Assembly: GCF_009762775.1 (NCBI RefSeq)
Contig: NZ_CP046401.1
Coordinates: 5,530,001-5,594,000, forward strand
Length of the DNA stretch: 64,000 nt
Direction: 5' to 3'
DNA from: Maribellus comscasis
Lineage (GTDB): Bacteria; Bacteroidota; Bacteroidia; Bacteroidales; Prolixibacteraceae
Positions 52,855 to 61,849 of this stretch are shown here, in pieces. Under the pieces are notes generated by a model. The model worked only from the letters and a program-made list of their open reading frames with translations. It made no database searches and was not told the DNA's origin. Within the stretch, counting starts at the first letter, position 1; each line of letters opens with the position of its first letter. The translations under genes and the position numbers were made by a program.

Positions 52855-52988
52855 AAATGGGATGGAAAACTGTCCCTCGGTTTCCCGACGACTTAATGGA
52901 AGCCTCGGGACCAGGTACGAGACCCGTACGCCGGTGTGGTGTGAGGGGTTCTCCGCTAGGCTTTTAGTCTAGCGGCTTCCCACTCGAT
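52855..52988 (+). mobile_element. Truncated group II intron: domains V-VI and 3' end
   Basis: A domain-V-like hairpin around GGACCAGGTACGAGACCCGT and ACGCCGGTG (52907-52936) has the 2-nt CG bulge on its 3' side. Domain VI is clear: GAG (52943-52945) pairs with CTC (52983-52985), GGG (52946-52948) with CCC (52979-52981), CCGCTAG (52953-52959) with CTAGCGG (52969-52975), and one unpaired A at 52982 is placed like the branch point, with 6-7 nt after it to the presumed 3' end CTCGAT. No reverse transcriptase or 5' domains are present, so it is a remnant; such 5' truncation is common in retroelements. Confidence 0.65.
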
Positions 52989-54742
52989 TATGCATAGTGC
53001 TTTTTTATAAAATTTCTATACGTTAAATATCGGGCTTGCTTTTTATCAGCTAAAAACTTCTCATGCTTAAAACCTAATCCTTGTTCATATAGGTCATCAA
53101 ATAAGTCAGCTCCCGACACACTAGGAGAATAATGATAGTTAGGATTATCAGGTATTTTAAATTTTTTGGCTAAAATGAAATCTGCCCAAATTTGTAATTC
53201 ATCATTTGTCTGTATTCTTCCCTGTAGTTTTTTTCTGTAGTTTAAATATGTAATAAACTTTTGAATACTTATTCTTTTCTTTTTGAGGGCAAGTAATAAG
53301 ACTTCGAAATCGTCGATACAAATTGATATTGGATAATCTTCATCTCCTTCATTTAATTCGAGTAAGTTGTTAAGATTTATTTGTGGTTCCCTGAATTTGT
53401 CTAGAGTAATTAATATTGAAAAGACAGAGTGGAATTTCTTTGTTCTGACGTGATAGAGAGTAGTATTTTTTCCGTCTAAAATTTGGAAATCTTCGTTATA
53501 ATCAAAAAGTTCTTTAACTCTGTCTGCTTGCACATAAGCTTTTTGCAGATTTTTTTTAAAGTATTGAACAATAGTATTAAATGATTCTTTTACATCGGCA
53601 TTCCTTCTTGGTTCAGGTTCTCTCCCTGCTTTTGCTTCTATAATCAAGCATAAACCTTTGTGCAGAGCGATAATGTCTTGCCCTTTATTATTCTTTGAGG
53701 TTTTATATTCGTTGAAAATAGCACTGTCATTTCCAAAATAGATTTTCAAAGAATCTACAATCTTATCTTGTAAATATTTTCCTCTTCGTTTGTAAAATCT
53801 TTCTTCTATTGAAGACGTTTTACAAAACTTAGTCAATTCCTGATAAATTGCATGAATTATTTGTTTCGTATCGAGGACAATAAATTTGTCTGAATCAACA
53901 CAAAAAATTGGTTTTTGGGCTAAGATAATGGGAGAAGTATAAAATTTGTAGTCATTCCGTTCCTCTCTTTCTAGAGAAAATATCTTAAAGAAAGAATCAA
54001 TTTTATCAGAATCGTAGGTTTTTTGAAGATGACTTTTATTAATCACGAATCTTTCATAAGGTTTATTGAAGAAGTCTATGAGTTTTTTTATGTTGGTGTT
54101 ATCTCCGTTATAGGTCCATTCGTCAGGATTTTTTTGTTGTTTCAAAAGAGATTCCCAAAATAGTTTGGTTTCTTCATCTTTGTTGATTAGTTCGATATGA
54201 CCGTTTGAATTTTGAATGATATTATTGTCAATAAGATTATATATTTCTATAAAATCAAGAACTTTTAATCCATATTGATTATATATTTCATTGTCGAAAA
54301 TTGAAAAGATAGAAATTACTTTTTCTATTTCTTGTTCTTCAAAATTCAACGAGCCGGAATTGAAATAGTCAATAAAAACAGGCAAGACAATTTTATATTT
54401 CTCATAAAACTCGATTTCATTATCATCCTCTTCCGGTAATAGTGCATCGTAGTACCCAGCCTTAACTCTAATTGCATATTTTACTATCTCGTGCCAGTCA
54501 GAATATTCAATTTTATCTTTATGAGCTTTTTCTTTTGCAGATGATATATTTAAACTTGCGATATAAAGAAGTTGCATTAAAGGCGAATCAAGACCGACAA
54601 AAGGCTTGAAAGGTACTCTTGGAGGTTGAATTAATGTAATTATATCTGCAATATGTTTGATAAAAGTTTCGCTATCAAAAACTGATATAATTTCCTTAAG
54701 TTTTGCAGAGTCGATATCTATATTAAATTTTGAATCTTGCAT
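52988..54742 (-). CDS. PD-(D/E)XK nuclease-like hypothetical protein
   Basis: 584 residues of unknown family. In the C-terminal half, Asp356 (KGQDIIALHK), Glu369 and Lys371 (LIIEAKAGREP) follow the D-x(n)-E-x-K pattern of a restriction-endonuclease-like fold. The N-terminal ~330 residues are helical and unrecognised; there is no ATPase motif. Low G+C and location beside a toxin-antitoxin pair and an intron remnant suggest an accessory defence or mobile-DNA function. Its stop codon (52990-52988) abuts the intron 3' end, so the C-terminus might be altered by that insertion. Confidence 0.6.
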   Translation of the reverse strand: MQDSKFNIDIDSAKLKEIISVFDSETFIKHIADIITLIQPPRVPFKPFVGLDSPLMQLLYIASLNISSAKEKAHKDKIEYSDWHEIVKYAIRVKAGYYDALLPEEDDNEIEFYEKYKIVLPVFIDYFNSGSLNFEEQEIEKVISIFSIFDNEIYNQYGLKVLDFIEIYNLIDNNIIQNSNGHIELINKDEETKLFWESLLKQQKNPDEWTYNGDNTNIKKLIDFFNKPYERFVINKSHLQKTYDSDKIDSFFKIFSLEREERNDYKFYTSPIILAQKPIFCVDSDKFIVLDTKQIIHAIYQELTKFCKTSSIEERFYKRRGKYLQDKIVDSLKIYFGNDSAIFNEYKTSKNNKGQDIIALHKGLCLIIEAKAGREPEPRRNADVKESFNTIVQYFKKNLQKAYVQADRVKELFDYNEDFQILDGKNTTLYHVRTKKFHSVFSILITLDKFREPQINLNNLLELNEGDEDYPISICIDDFEVLLLALKKKRISIQKFITYLNYRKKLQGRIQTNDELQIWADFILAKKFKIPDNPNYHYSPSVSGADLFDDLYEQGLGFKHEKFLADKKQARYLTYRNFIKKHYA

Positions 54743-54954
54743 TGTTTATTTTAGCATTATGCATAACTAATATGTATCATTACCAAGTGCTATTATTTTT
54801 CTTATCTTATTTTTTGAGGTGATGTTACACCTCTGGTTTTGTCGGTATAACAACACCTTTTATGCTAAATTTCTAAAATATAATTGTTTGTTTTCTGTTG
54901 TTCCGGGTATTGTTTTTGGTTTTAACTTCTTAAAAATAAACATTATTTCATAAC
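54743..54954. other. Gene-free A+T-rich spacer
   Basis: Upstream of the nuclease gene. A small hairpin GAGGTG-N6-CACCTC sits at 54816-54833 without a T run. Otherwise nothing recognised. Confidence 0.35.
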
Positions 54955-55340
54955 AGCGGTGAGGCTAAGGAATAAAATAACGGTTGGGAATAGAAAACAG
55001 GGTGCGCAGATGCGATTACAAATCGTTTCACCCGGTGTTTTTATGGGAAAAAGGCGAAGCCAGGCCTCGCGCAGGGTGTCGTCATTTGCCGGTTTGTCCA
55101 CCAGAGCTCCGGCGGCGTTTCTGCACTTGCCGAAAGTTCAAACGAGGGTTCGGGCAAGCTTTCGGCAGCCGCCGAAACCTTCAGCCAGCCCTCGCGCAGA
55201 CTTTCCCCTTTGGTGGAATCTTCCCCCAGGGGTCGCGCGAACTTTCCCAGCTTGAGGAAACTTTAAACAAGGTCTCCTCAGATTTTCCTCTAAGGACGAT
55301 ACCGAGTATTCGGTGTCAGGCTGGGTTTTTTTATAAAAGT
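54955..55340 (+). ncRNA. G+C-rich inverted-repeat tract, candidate structured RNA
   Basis: A G+C-rich island in A+T-rich DNA, without a credible protein. It contains several hairpins: CTTGCCGAA with TTCGGGCAAG (55126-55158), TTTCGGC with GCCGAAA (55160-55178), and repeats such as CCTCGCGCAG at 55065 and 55190, and CGCG-N(2-3)-ACTTTCCC at 55193 and 55234. It ends with ACCGA-GTAT-TCGGT (55301-55314) and, 20 nt on, a T7 run. A plus-strand transcript ending there would be about 390 nt. The family is not recognised. Confidence 0.4.
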
Positions 55341-55414
55341 TTTACAATTCAAAACGTAAATATTATTTCAGGAACTGTAGCCTGTTTTAGAATTCAGCTT
55401 TAAATGAGTTCATT

Positions 55415-56893
55415 TTACTGAACGGCTGAAATTTTTACGGCCCAGGCCAAATCGCAAGGCAGATTTGTTCTGACTTTTTGTGGAATAAAAACTTTAACAC
55501 CTTCCGGGGTATTTTCCCATTTCAGGTTTCCTTTTGCTCCGAGCAAATTCAGTTTGGCATTTTTTGCTGCAAAAATTCCTTTTACTTCAAACGAGGCAGG
55601 CATTCCTGAGCCATCTTCCTGTTCCAGATAAATGGCATACACTTCTTTGGTATCCTTTTTTTGGGTGAGGCAAATATTTTCCGTTTTATAAGGTGAAATG
55701 GCCCGCGTGGAATAAATGGCTTCACCGTTTATCGTAATCCAGTCACCCATCGCTTCCAGCAGTTTGTAAGCATCTTCCGGCCAGATTCCGTCGGGTGCAG
55801 GGCCAATGTTGTACAATAAATTTCCTCCTTTGGCTACAATGTCAATGAGCATGTGAATGGCTTGTTTGGGGGTCATAAACTGTGGATTGGGAACCCATGC
55901 CCAGCCTCCGCCGGCGATTATACAAGATTCCCAGGGGTAGGGGAGTTGGGTTTCGGGAACACGGTTTTCGGGAGTAAGATAATTTTGATTGGGCCCGCGC
56001 ACTGCACGATCAACTACAATTAACCCGGGTTGTTTTTCCCGCGCTTTGGCTGCCAGCTCATCCATCCGGATATCCTGGTTCACCGAACGTGATTTTGGGA
56101 AGCCTGAAGTGGTGCTCTCTGCAATTCTGGTGTAGTAATTTTTAATTTGTTCGGGCGATTTTTTTGAAACCCAGCCTCCATCGAGCCAAAGAATATCGAG
56201 TTTTCCGTAGTCGGTACACAGTTCCAGAAGTTGATTTTGGGTAAACTCAACAAACTTTTCCCATTTTTCAGGATATTCTTCCGGATCATAGTTTACATTT
56301 CTATCCATTGGCGGAAATTTCGGATCCCAGTAATTTTCGCTGTGCCAGTCGGGTTTTGAAAAATAAGCACCGGCCCACAAACCTTCGGAGCGAAAAGCAT
56401 TAAAAATTTCTTTGGTGACATTGGCGCGGGGATTTACGCTAAACGGGCACTCTTTGTCAGTAATTTTGTAATCGGTGTATTTTGAGTCGAACATGCAAAA
56501 ACCATCATGATGTTTGGTTGTAAAAACTACATATTTCATTCCTGCATTTTTTGCTGCCGCCGCCCATCTTTCAGGTTCAAAATTTACCGGATTAAAAGAA
56601 AGTTTCAGATTTTCGTATTCCTTTTTGTAGGTGAAATAGTCGTCGGGATTAGAGCCTTTTTCGCGTTTGCACCAGCCATAATCCTCCGGGCAAATCGACC
56701 ACGATTCTACGATTCCCCACTGGCTGTATGCCCCCCAGTGCATTAGGAGCCCAAATTTCAGATCCTGCCACTCTTCCAGTTTTTGCAAAACTTTCTCATC
56801 GCTTGGCCAAACATACTCGGTTACTTCATGTTCCAATTGCGCTTTTACGATAAATGTAAAAAGGAAAGGAATAATAAAAATCAGCTTTTTCAT
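55415..56893 (-). CDS. Alpha-L-fucosidase (GH29)
   Basis: 492 residues with a signal peptide (MKKLIFIIPFLFTFIVKA). GH29 hallmarks: LKFGLLMHWGAYSQWGIVES near the N-terminus, MKYVVFTTKHHDGFCMFDSK (HHDGF), and the nucleophile Asp in LDILWLDGGWV; a C-terminal beta-sandwich follows (MGDWITINGEAIYSTRAI). It releases fucose from glycans in the periplasm or at the cell surface. No SusC/D genes are adjacent, so it is not part of a visible polysaccharide-utilisation locus. Confidence 0.93.
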   Translation of the reverse strand: MKKLIFIIPFLFTFIVKAQLEHEVTEYVWPSDEKVLQKLEEWQDLKFGLLMHWGAYSQWGIVESWSICPEDYGWCKREKGSNPDDYFTYKKEYENLKLSFNPVNFEPERWAAAAKNAGMKYVVFTTKHHDGFCMFDSKYTDYKITDKECPFSVNPRANVTKEIFNAFRSEGLWAGAYFSKPDWHSENYWDPKFPPMDRNVNYDPEEYPEKWEKFVEFTQNQLLELCTDYGKLDILWLDGGWVSKKSPEQIKNYYTRIAESTTSGFPKSRSVNQDIRMDELAAKAREKQPGLIVVDRAVRGPNQNYLTPENRVPETQLPYPWESCIIAGGGWAWVPNPQFMTPKQAIHMLIDIVAKGGNLLYNIGPAPDGIWPEDAYKLLEAMGDWITINGEAIYSTRAISPYKTENICLTQKKDTKEVYAIYLEQEDGSGMPASFEVKGIFAAKNAKLNLLGAKGNLKWENTPEGVKVFIPQKVRTNLPCDLAWAVKISAVQ

Positions 56894-56916
56894 TTGCTAC
56901 CGTTAATTTATATTTT

Positions 56917-57558
56917 TTACTGTTCACTGCGACTGTCAAGTTCTCCCACAATTCTTCGTCCGTGAAACTCATCAGCTCCGGTTAATTTTTGAATTTCTTT
57001 GATATTTGTATCCAGCACTTTCCCGGCAACCAGAATCGTTATCTTTCCCCGGGTTACTACTTCTATCATTTTTCGAAGGGTTTCCTGTCCTTCCAGCGCC
57101 GTTGGTTTTCCCCCGGATGTAAGAATTCGCGTTATTCCCGGAATCGTATTTAATCGTTTTGCTCCTTCAACCGGATTATCCATAAGATCAATGGCTTTGT
57201 GAAAAGTAACCGGAAGTGGGTGCGCATATTCGGCCAAAATTTTTGTATTGCGAGTATCGATTTGATTTTTCTGGGTCAGCAGGCCCAAGACCACACCTGC
57301 GGCACCCGCTTTTTTTGCCTCGTCGATTTCCAGCTTTATTTGAGCAATTTCTTGTTCAGAATAAACAAAATTACCGGCGCGCGGGCGAATCATAACCATT
57401 ACCGGAATTTTTAATATTGCACAGGCTTTTTGCAATAATTCAACTGACGGAGTTAAGCCATCGTTTGCCAAATCAGAACAGAGTTCAATCCGGTTGGCGC
57501 CGCGTTTTTCTGCCAGAACCGCTTCTTCAAAAGTTTCAACACACGCTTCTTTTATCAT
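56917..57558 (-). CDS. cutC: CutC family protein
   Basis: Start at 57558 (MIKEACVETFEEAVLAEKRG). 213 residues with the CutC TIM-barrel pattern: GANRIELCSDLANDGLTPS, VMIRPRAGNFVYSEQEIAQI, GVVLGLL, FHKAIDLMDNPVEG, ITRILTSGGKPTALEGQ and ILVAGKVL. The family was linked to copper homeostasis in E. coli, but its biochemistry is unsettled. 23 bp downstream of it on this strand is the fucosidase start, so the two may be cotranscribed. Confidence 0.92.
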   Translation of the reverse strand: MIKEACVETFEEAVLAEKRGANRIELCSDLANDGLTPSVELLQKACAILKIPVMVMIRPRAGNFVYSEQEIAQIKLEIDEAKKAGAAGVVLGLLTQKNQIDTRNTKILAEYAHPLPVTFHKAIDLMDNPVEGAKRLNTIPGITRILTSGGKPTALEGQETLRKMIEVVTRGKITILVAGKVLDTNIKEIQKLTGADEFHGRRIVGELDSRSEQ

Positions 57559-57653
57559 TTTCAAAAAAGGAAATAAATGAAACGTCTGCAATTTCGGAAA
57601 AATATCTTCGTTTTGAAGAATAATTCTTTATTTTGTCGGCGAAGGTTAACATT

Positions 57654-58571
57654 ATGAGCTACAATATTATTACCATACTCGGACCTACAGCCACCGGAAA
57701 AACAACACTGGCAGCACATTTGGCAGCAAAAATAAACGGCGAAGTTATTTCTGCCGACTCGCGCCAGGTGTATCGCGGAATGGATTTGGGAACCGGAAAA
57801 GATTACGAAGATTATTTTGTAAACGGTGTGGAAGTTCCTTCGCATTTGGTTGATATTGAAGATGCCGGTGCGCATTACAACGTGTACCGTTTTCAAACCG
57901 ATTTTATTGAAGTTTTTGAAGCTATCCAATCACGAAATAAATTTCCGGTTTTGTGTGGAGGGAGCGGACTTTATCTTGAAGCTGTTCTCAAAGATTATAA
58001 ATTGATACAGGTGCCGCCAAACAAAAAACTCCGGGAAAAACTGGAGGGGAAATCATTGGAGGAACTGACAGAAATTTTGAAATCTATAAAGCCCGGTTTG
58101 CATAACATAACCGATGTGGAAACCGACCGCCGGGCAGTGCGCGCCATCGAAATAGAAATGTATTATAAGGAACATCCGGAGATTGACACTTCGATGCCGG
58201 AGATTAACAGCTTGAATATTGGGATTAAGTTCGATCGTGACTCGCGTCGCAGACGAATTACCGGGCGTTTAAAACAGCGTTTGGAAGATGGAATGCTCGA
58301 TGAAGTAAAAAAATTGTTGGATTCAGGTGTAACCCCTGAGCAACTGATTTATTATGGTCTGGAATATAAATATTTAACACTCCACATTATCGGTACCTTG
58401 TCGTACGACGAAATGTTCCGCCAGTTGGAAATTGCCATCCACCAGTTTGCCAAACGTCAAATGACATGGTTTCGCGGCATGGAAAAACGCGGTACAAAAA
58501 TTTGCTGGCTCGACGGTTACATGCCGCTGGAAGAGAAACTGGAGAAAATTCAGCAGTTATTTTCAAAATAA
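57654..58571 (+). CDS. miaA: tRNA dimethylallyltransferase
   Basis: Start at the ATG 57654 (MSYNIITILGPTATGKTTLA). 305 residues: P-loop GPTATGKT (10-17), ISADSRQVYRGMDLGTGK, VEVPSHLVDIEDAGAHYNVY, VLCGGSGLYLEAVLKDYKLI, then IHQFAKRQMTWFRGMEKRG. MiaA adds a dimethylallyl group to A37 of UNN-reading tRNAs. It is divergent from cutC. Confidence 0.95.
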   Translation: MSYNIITILGPTATGKTTLAAHLAAKINGEVISADSRQVYRGMDLGTGKDYEDYFVNGVEVPSHLVDIEDAGAHYNVYRFQTDFIEVFEAIQSRNKFPVLCGGSGLYLEAVLKDYKLIQVPPNKKLREKLEGKSLEELTEILKSIKPGLHNITDVETDRRAVRAIEIEMYYKEHPEIDTSMPEINSLNIGIKFDRDSRRRRITGRLKQRLEDGMLDEVKKLLDSGVTPEQLIYYGLEYKYLTLHIIGTLSYDEMFRQLEIAIHQFAKRQMTWFRGMEKRGTKICWLDGYMPLEEKLEKIQQLFSK

Positions 58572-58770
58572 ATTCCCAATACAATTTAAACACCGGCTTC
58601 TTTTCGTTGAAATTCGGATGAGATTTGGCTGCTTTTATTTATTGTAATAAATTAGAAGAAGCATTTTTTATTCATCAATAAGTTAAAATTAAATTCAGAA
58701 GAAAATCTTTTACGGATTATTTTTTAACCGGTAAAATGTATTTATTTCGCGCGGCTAAAATGGATGGTTT

Positions 58771-59541
58771 ATGGAAAAGTTAGGCTTAAACCTGAGTAAA
58801 GAGTTAAGTGAAATTTTATTGGAAGTGGGGGCTTTATTAATGGCCTCGGGGGCCAATTCTTCCCGCATACGAATAACGATTATGCGTATTGCCAAAGCAT
58901 ACGGTTTTAATGCTGAATTATTAATTACCCATCGTGCTTTAATGGTGTCAGTTTCCGATGATGAGCATGATCTTTTTCAAAGTAGTTTAAAAAGAACTTC
59001 TCCTCACGGAGCAAATTTCAGAATGGTGAGCGGGATAAGTCGCATGAGTTGGCGTATTGTTGATGAAAACTGGAACTTTGAACAGATTTGGGGCGAAATT
59101 AATCGTTTGAAGTCGTTACCTCATTATCCGCGTTTAATCGTGCTTTCTACAGTTGCTTTGGCGGGAGCTTCTTTTTGCCGGCTGTTTGGCGGCGGGCCTG
59201 TTGAAATGTTGGTGGCTTTTGTGGCAACTTTTACAGGACTTTTTGTCCGGCAGGAAGTGACCAGAAGAAATTTTAACGGCTATTTATGTATATTTTTTGC
59301 CTCTTTGGCTTCCTGTCTTATCTCCGGAGCTTCCGTAAAGTTGAATTTAGGCGCCGAACCGGAGTATGCTTTTGCTACATCGGTTTTATATCTCATTCCC
59401 GGAATTCCGTTAATTAATTCGTTGTCTGATTTACTCGACGGGAACATCATGAACGGTATTGTTCGGGGAACAAATGGTTTGATAATAGCTTTTGCAATTG
59501 CGTTTGGAATGTTGTGTTCAATTTTAATTTACAATATTTAG
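58771..59541 (+). CDS. ThrE-like exporter, N-terminal subunit (DUF1212)
   Basis: 256 residues: an N-terminal soluble portion (LEVGALLMASGANSSRIRIT, RALMVSVSDDEHDLFQ) then five hydrophobic helices from about residue 117 (LIVLSTVALAGASFCRLFGG to ALGMLCSIL-type C-terminus). This is the first half of the threonine/serine exporter family, split into two genes here. Followed 1 nt later by the partner gene. Confidence 0.85.
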   Translation: MEKLGLNLSKELSEILLEVGALLMASGANSSRIRITIMRIAKAYGFNAELLITHRALMVSVSDDEHDLFQSSLKRTSPHGANFRMVSGISRMSWRIVDENWNFEQIWGEINRLKSLPHYPRLIVLSTVALAGASFCRLFGGGPVEMLVAFVATFTGLFVRQEVTRRNFNGYLCIFFASLASCLISGASVKLNLGAEPEYAFATSVLYLIPGIPLINSLSDLLDGNIMNGIVRGTNGLIIAFAIAFGMLCSILIYNI

Positions 59542-59542
59542 T

Positions 59543-60052
59543 ATGGAGTGGTCTGTGTTTTTTGAAAGCTGGATTTGGCTGGGTTTTGCCTCTTTAGGGT
59601 TTGCCATTCTTTTTAATGTTCCCCTTCGTACCCTTTGGGTAATATTTTTACTTGGTGCACTGGGCGGAACATTAAAACTTGTGACCATGAAAATGGGAGG
59701 CGGAATTATTTTAGGTTCTTTTTTTGGTGCCATGCTGGTTGGATTTTTAAGTATTTCTGCTGCGCATTTTCGTCATGCCCCTCCGTTTGTTTTTGCTATT
59801 CCATCGGTAATTCCAATGGTGCCCGGCGCTTTTGCCTACCGAATGATGCTGGGAATAATTAAGCTGACAGGAGATGTAGATCATACAACATTCACTCAAT
59901 TGCTCGACGATACGGTTACAAATGGCTTAAAGGCTTTTTTTGTTTTGATGGCTCTTGCTTTGGGGGTTTCAGCTCCGATGCTTTTAACCCGGCGTGAATC
60001 AGCAAAACAAATTAAAGTACCGCTTAAAATTGACGGGCTGATAAAAAAGTAA
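59543..60052 (+). CDS. ThrE-like exporter, C-terminal subunit (DUF3815)
   Basis: 169 residues, five membrane segments (WLGFASLGFAILFNVPLRTL, VIFLLGALGGTLKLVTMKMG, AIPSVIPMVPGAFAYRMMLG). Split partner of the preceding gene; the two together match full-length ThrE exporters of threonine/serine. In many bacteria these are separate genes, so the split is ordinary. Confidence 0.85.
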   Translation: MEWSVFFESWIWLGFASLGFAILFNVPLRTLWVIFLLGALGGTLKLVTMKMGGGIILGSFFGAMLVGFLSISAAHFRHAPPFVFAIPSVIPMVPGAFAYRMMLGIIKLTGDVDHTTFTQLLDDTVTNGLKAFFVLMALALGVSAPMLLTRRESAKQIKVPLKIDGLIKK

Positions 60053-60118
60053 ATTGCCAGGTGATTGTAGTTAGATTTTTAGTGGAGTAGAAAATTGAAA
60101 TAATACGAAAGGTTAGTA

Positions 60119-60850
60119 TCAGTTTCTATCCCTCCAAACCAGTCGGGCACGAATTAAATCTATTCCATCACTTTCACGAACAACGCTGCATAAATGATTT
60201 TGGCTGTCCTGAATCTGCTTTTTTATTGCCAGTTTGTCTGCAGGCATACCTTCTTTCAAAAAATTAATTTCAAATTCGGCCAGTTCATTTTGTTCATGAA
60301 AATCAAAATCATAACTGTCGATTATCCTTTCCAGATAGCGGCCACTGTTAAAATGCTGATTAATATCTATTTCGTTAAAAAGTACGGGGGTGAATTGAAG
60401 TTCTTCTTCCGATTTTGGCGGTTTTACTTTTGCCGGATTTTCACCAAAAACACTTTCTTCATATTTTGGGAAATCTTTAAATTCCGAAAGTCTGACAATT
60501 CGTTTTGTTTGTAAATCAAGTACCAGCCATGCACTGGTTGCGCAAATAATATTCTTTCCCGATTTGTCTGCAAAATTATAATCGCGGTATCCAAAAAATC
60601 CATCTGTTCCGCGCGACCATGTTTCCAGCGTAAAATCCTCACCCCAGTCCGGACGACGGTCAATCTTTACCAATAACTTTGAAAGTACCCAAAACTGATG
60701 TTCTTTTTTTAAATTATCGTATCCAAATCCCAAAATGTTGGCATGCTCCCAGGCAATATCCTGCATTTGATAAAATAAATATGAAGTTGAAAGTTTCCCA
60801 AACCGGTTGATGAAGTAGGATTTTGTATTCAGTTCAATTTTGTGTTTCAT
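60119..60850 (-). CDS. Acyl-ACP thioesterase (FatA-like)
   Basis: 243 residues as a double hotdog. The first hotdog holds YLFYQMQDIAWEHANILGFG and FWVLSKLLVKIDRRPDWGED; the second has the catalytic Asn/His region INQHFNSGRYLERIIDSYDF (D-x-N-x-H type). It hydrolyses fatty acyl carrier proteins. Divergent from map; convergent with the exporter genes. Confidence 0.9.
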   Translation of the reverse strand: MKHKIELNTKSYFINRFGKLSTSYLFYQMQDIAWEHANILGFGYDNLKKEHQFWVLSKLLVKIDRRPDWGEDFTLETWSRGTDGFFGYRDYNFADKSGKNIICATSAWLVLDLQTKRIVRLSEFKDFPKYEESVFGENPAKVKPPKSEEELQFTPVLFNEIDINQHFNSGRYLERIIDSYDFDFHEQNELAEFEINFLKEGMPADKLAIKKQIQDSQNHLCSVVRESDGIDLIRARLVWRDRN

Positions 60851-61023
60851 TGTTGAAGCGTAAGAAGTAGGAAGACCGGATTTTTAACTTTTGCAGAACG
60901 TCTGTTTTATACTGCAGAAGTTTATTTCTCAGTTCCAAACTTTATTAAACATTTATGCAAATTTATTGTTCGGTTTTGAAATACAATTGGAAATAGCCAA
61001 TTTTGCACAAAATTTAATACAAA

Positions 61024-61803
61024 ATGAGTGGAATAATTATAAAAACCAAAGAGCAAATAGAAGGCATAAGGAACAGTAGTAAACTGGCTGCTGAAACGCT
61101 GGATTATGCCGGAAAATTTGTAAAAGAAGGGGTTTCCACGGAAGAAATTGATAATAAGATTGAAGCGTTTATAATAAGCCATGGTGCAATTCCGGCAACC
61201 AAAGGATACAACGGTTACCCAAAATCATCCTGTATTTCATTAAACGAGGTGGTTTGTCACGGAATTCCTTCGGAAAAAACCATTTTAAAGGGTGGCGATA
61301 TTTTAAATATTGATATTACAACTATTTTGAATGGATTCTATGGTGATACTTCGCGAATGTTTACGGTGGGGGAAATTTCTCCGTCAGCTGAAAAATTGGT
61401 TAAAGTAACAAAACATTGCCTCGATTTGGGAATTCAGCAGGTTAAGCCGGGAAATCATTTTGGAAATATAGGATTTGTAATCAGCAGGTATGCCCGTGCA
61501 CAGGGGTTTAGTGTGGTTTACGAATTTTGCGGTCACGGAGTGGGAGTGAAATTCCACGAAGATCCCCAGGTAGACCATACGTCGCGCAGAAACTCGGGGC
61601 CTAAAATGAAACCGGGAATGATTTTTACAATTGAACCCATGATTAATCAGGGGAGGGCATCAACAAATATCGACAAAAACGACGGTTGGACAGCCCGAAC
61701 TGTTGACAATAAGCTCTCTGCACAATTTGAACATACCATTCTGGTAACAGATACAGGTTTTGAAGTTTTGACAGATGTTCATGATGAGTACAGTATAACA
61801 TAA
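61024..61803 (+). CDS. map: Methionine aminopeptidase, type I
   Basis: 259 residues. Metal ligands of the pita-bread fold are recognisable: ILNIDITTILNGFYGDTSRM (two Asp), GHGVGVKFHEDPQVDH (His), IFTIEPMINQG (Glu) and SAQFEHTILVTDTG (Glu). SCISLNEVVCHGIPSEK is the type I substrate loop. It removes initiator Met from nascent proteins. Tail terminator at 61804-61832. Confidence 0.96.
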   Translation: MSGIIIKTKEQIEGIRNSSKLAAETLDYAGKFVKEGVSTEEIDNKIEAFIISHGAIPATKGYNGYPKSSCISLNEVVCHGIPSEKTILKGGDILNIDITTILNGFYGDTSRMFTVGEISPSAEKLVKVTKHCLDLGIQQVKPGNHFGNIGFVISRYARAQGFSVVYEFCGHGVGVKFHEDPQVDHTSRRNSGPKMKPGMIFTIEPMINQGRASTNIDKNDGWTARTVDNKLSAQFEHTILVTDTGFEVLTDVHDEYSIT

Positions 61804-61836
61804 AAAAAAACCGGAATTAACCGGCTTTTTTTTATG
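61804..61836. terminator. Bidirectional terminator after map
   Basis: AAAAAACCGG-AATTAA-CCGGCTTTTTTTT: short stem flanked by A and T runs. It lies between convergent map and the LExWM-repeat gene. Confidence 0.75.
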
Positions 61837-61849
61837 TTATACTGGTTTT

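Noticed and set aside
54959..55403. Overlapping reading frames in the G+C-rich tract
   Set aside because: Products are Pro/Arg/Ala-rich, lack any family similarity and reflect base composition; no ribosome-binding site.
55415..56893. Fucosidase as part of a polysaccharide-utilisation locus
   Set aside because: No SusC/SusD pair or other glycan genes adjoin it; neighbours are CutC and an accessory tract.
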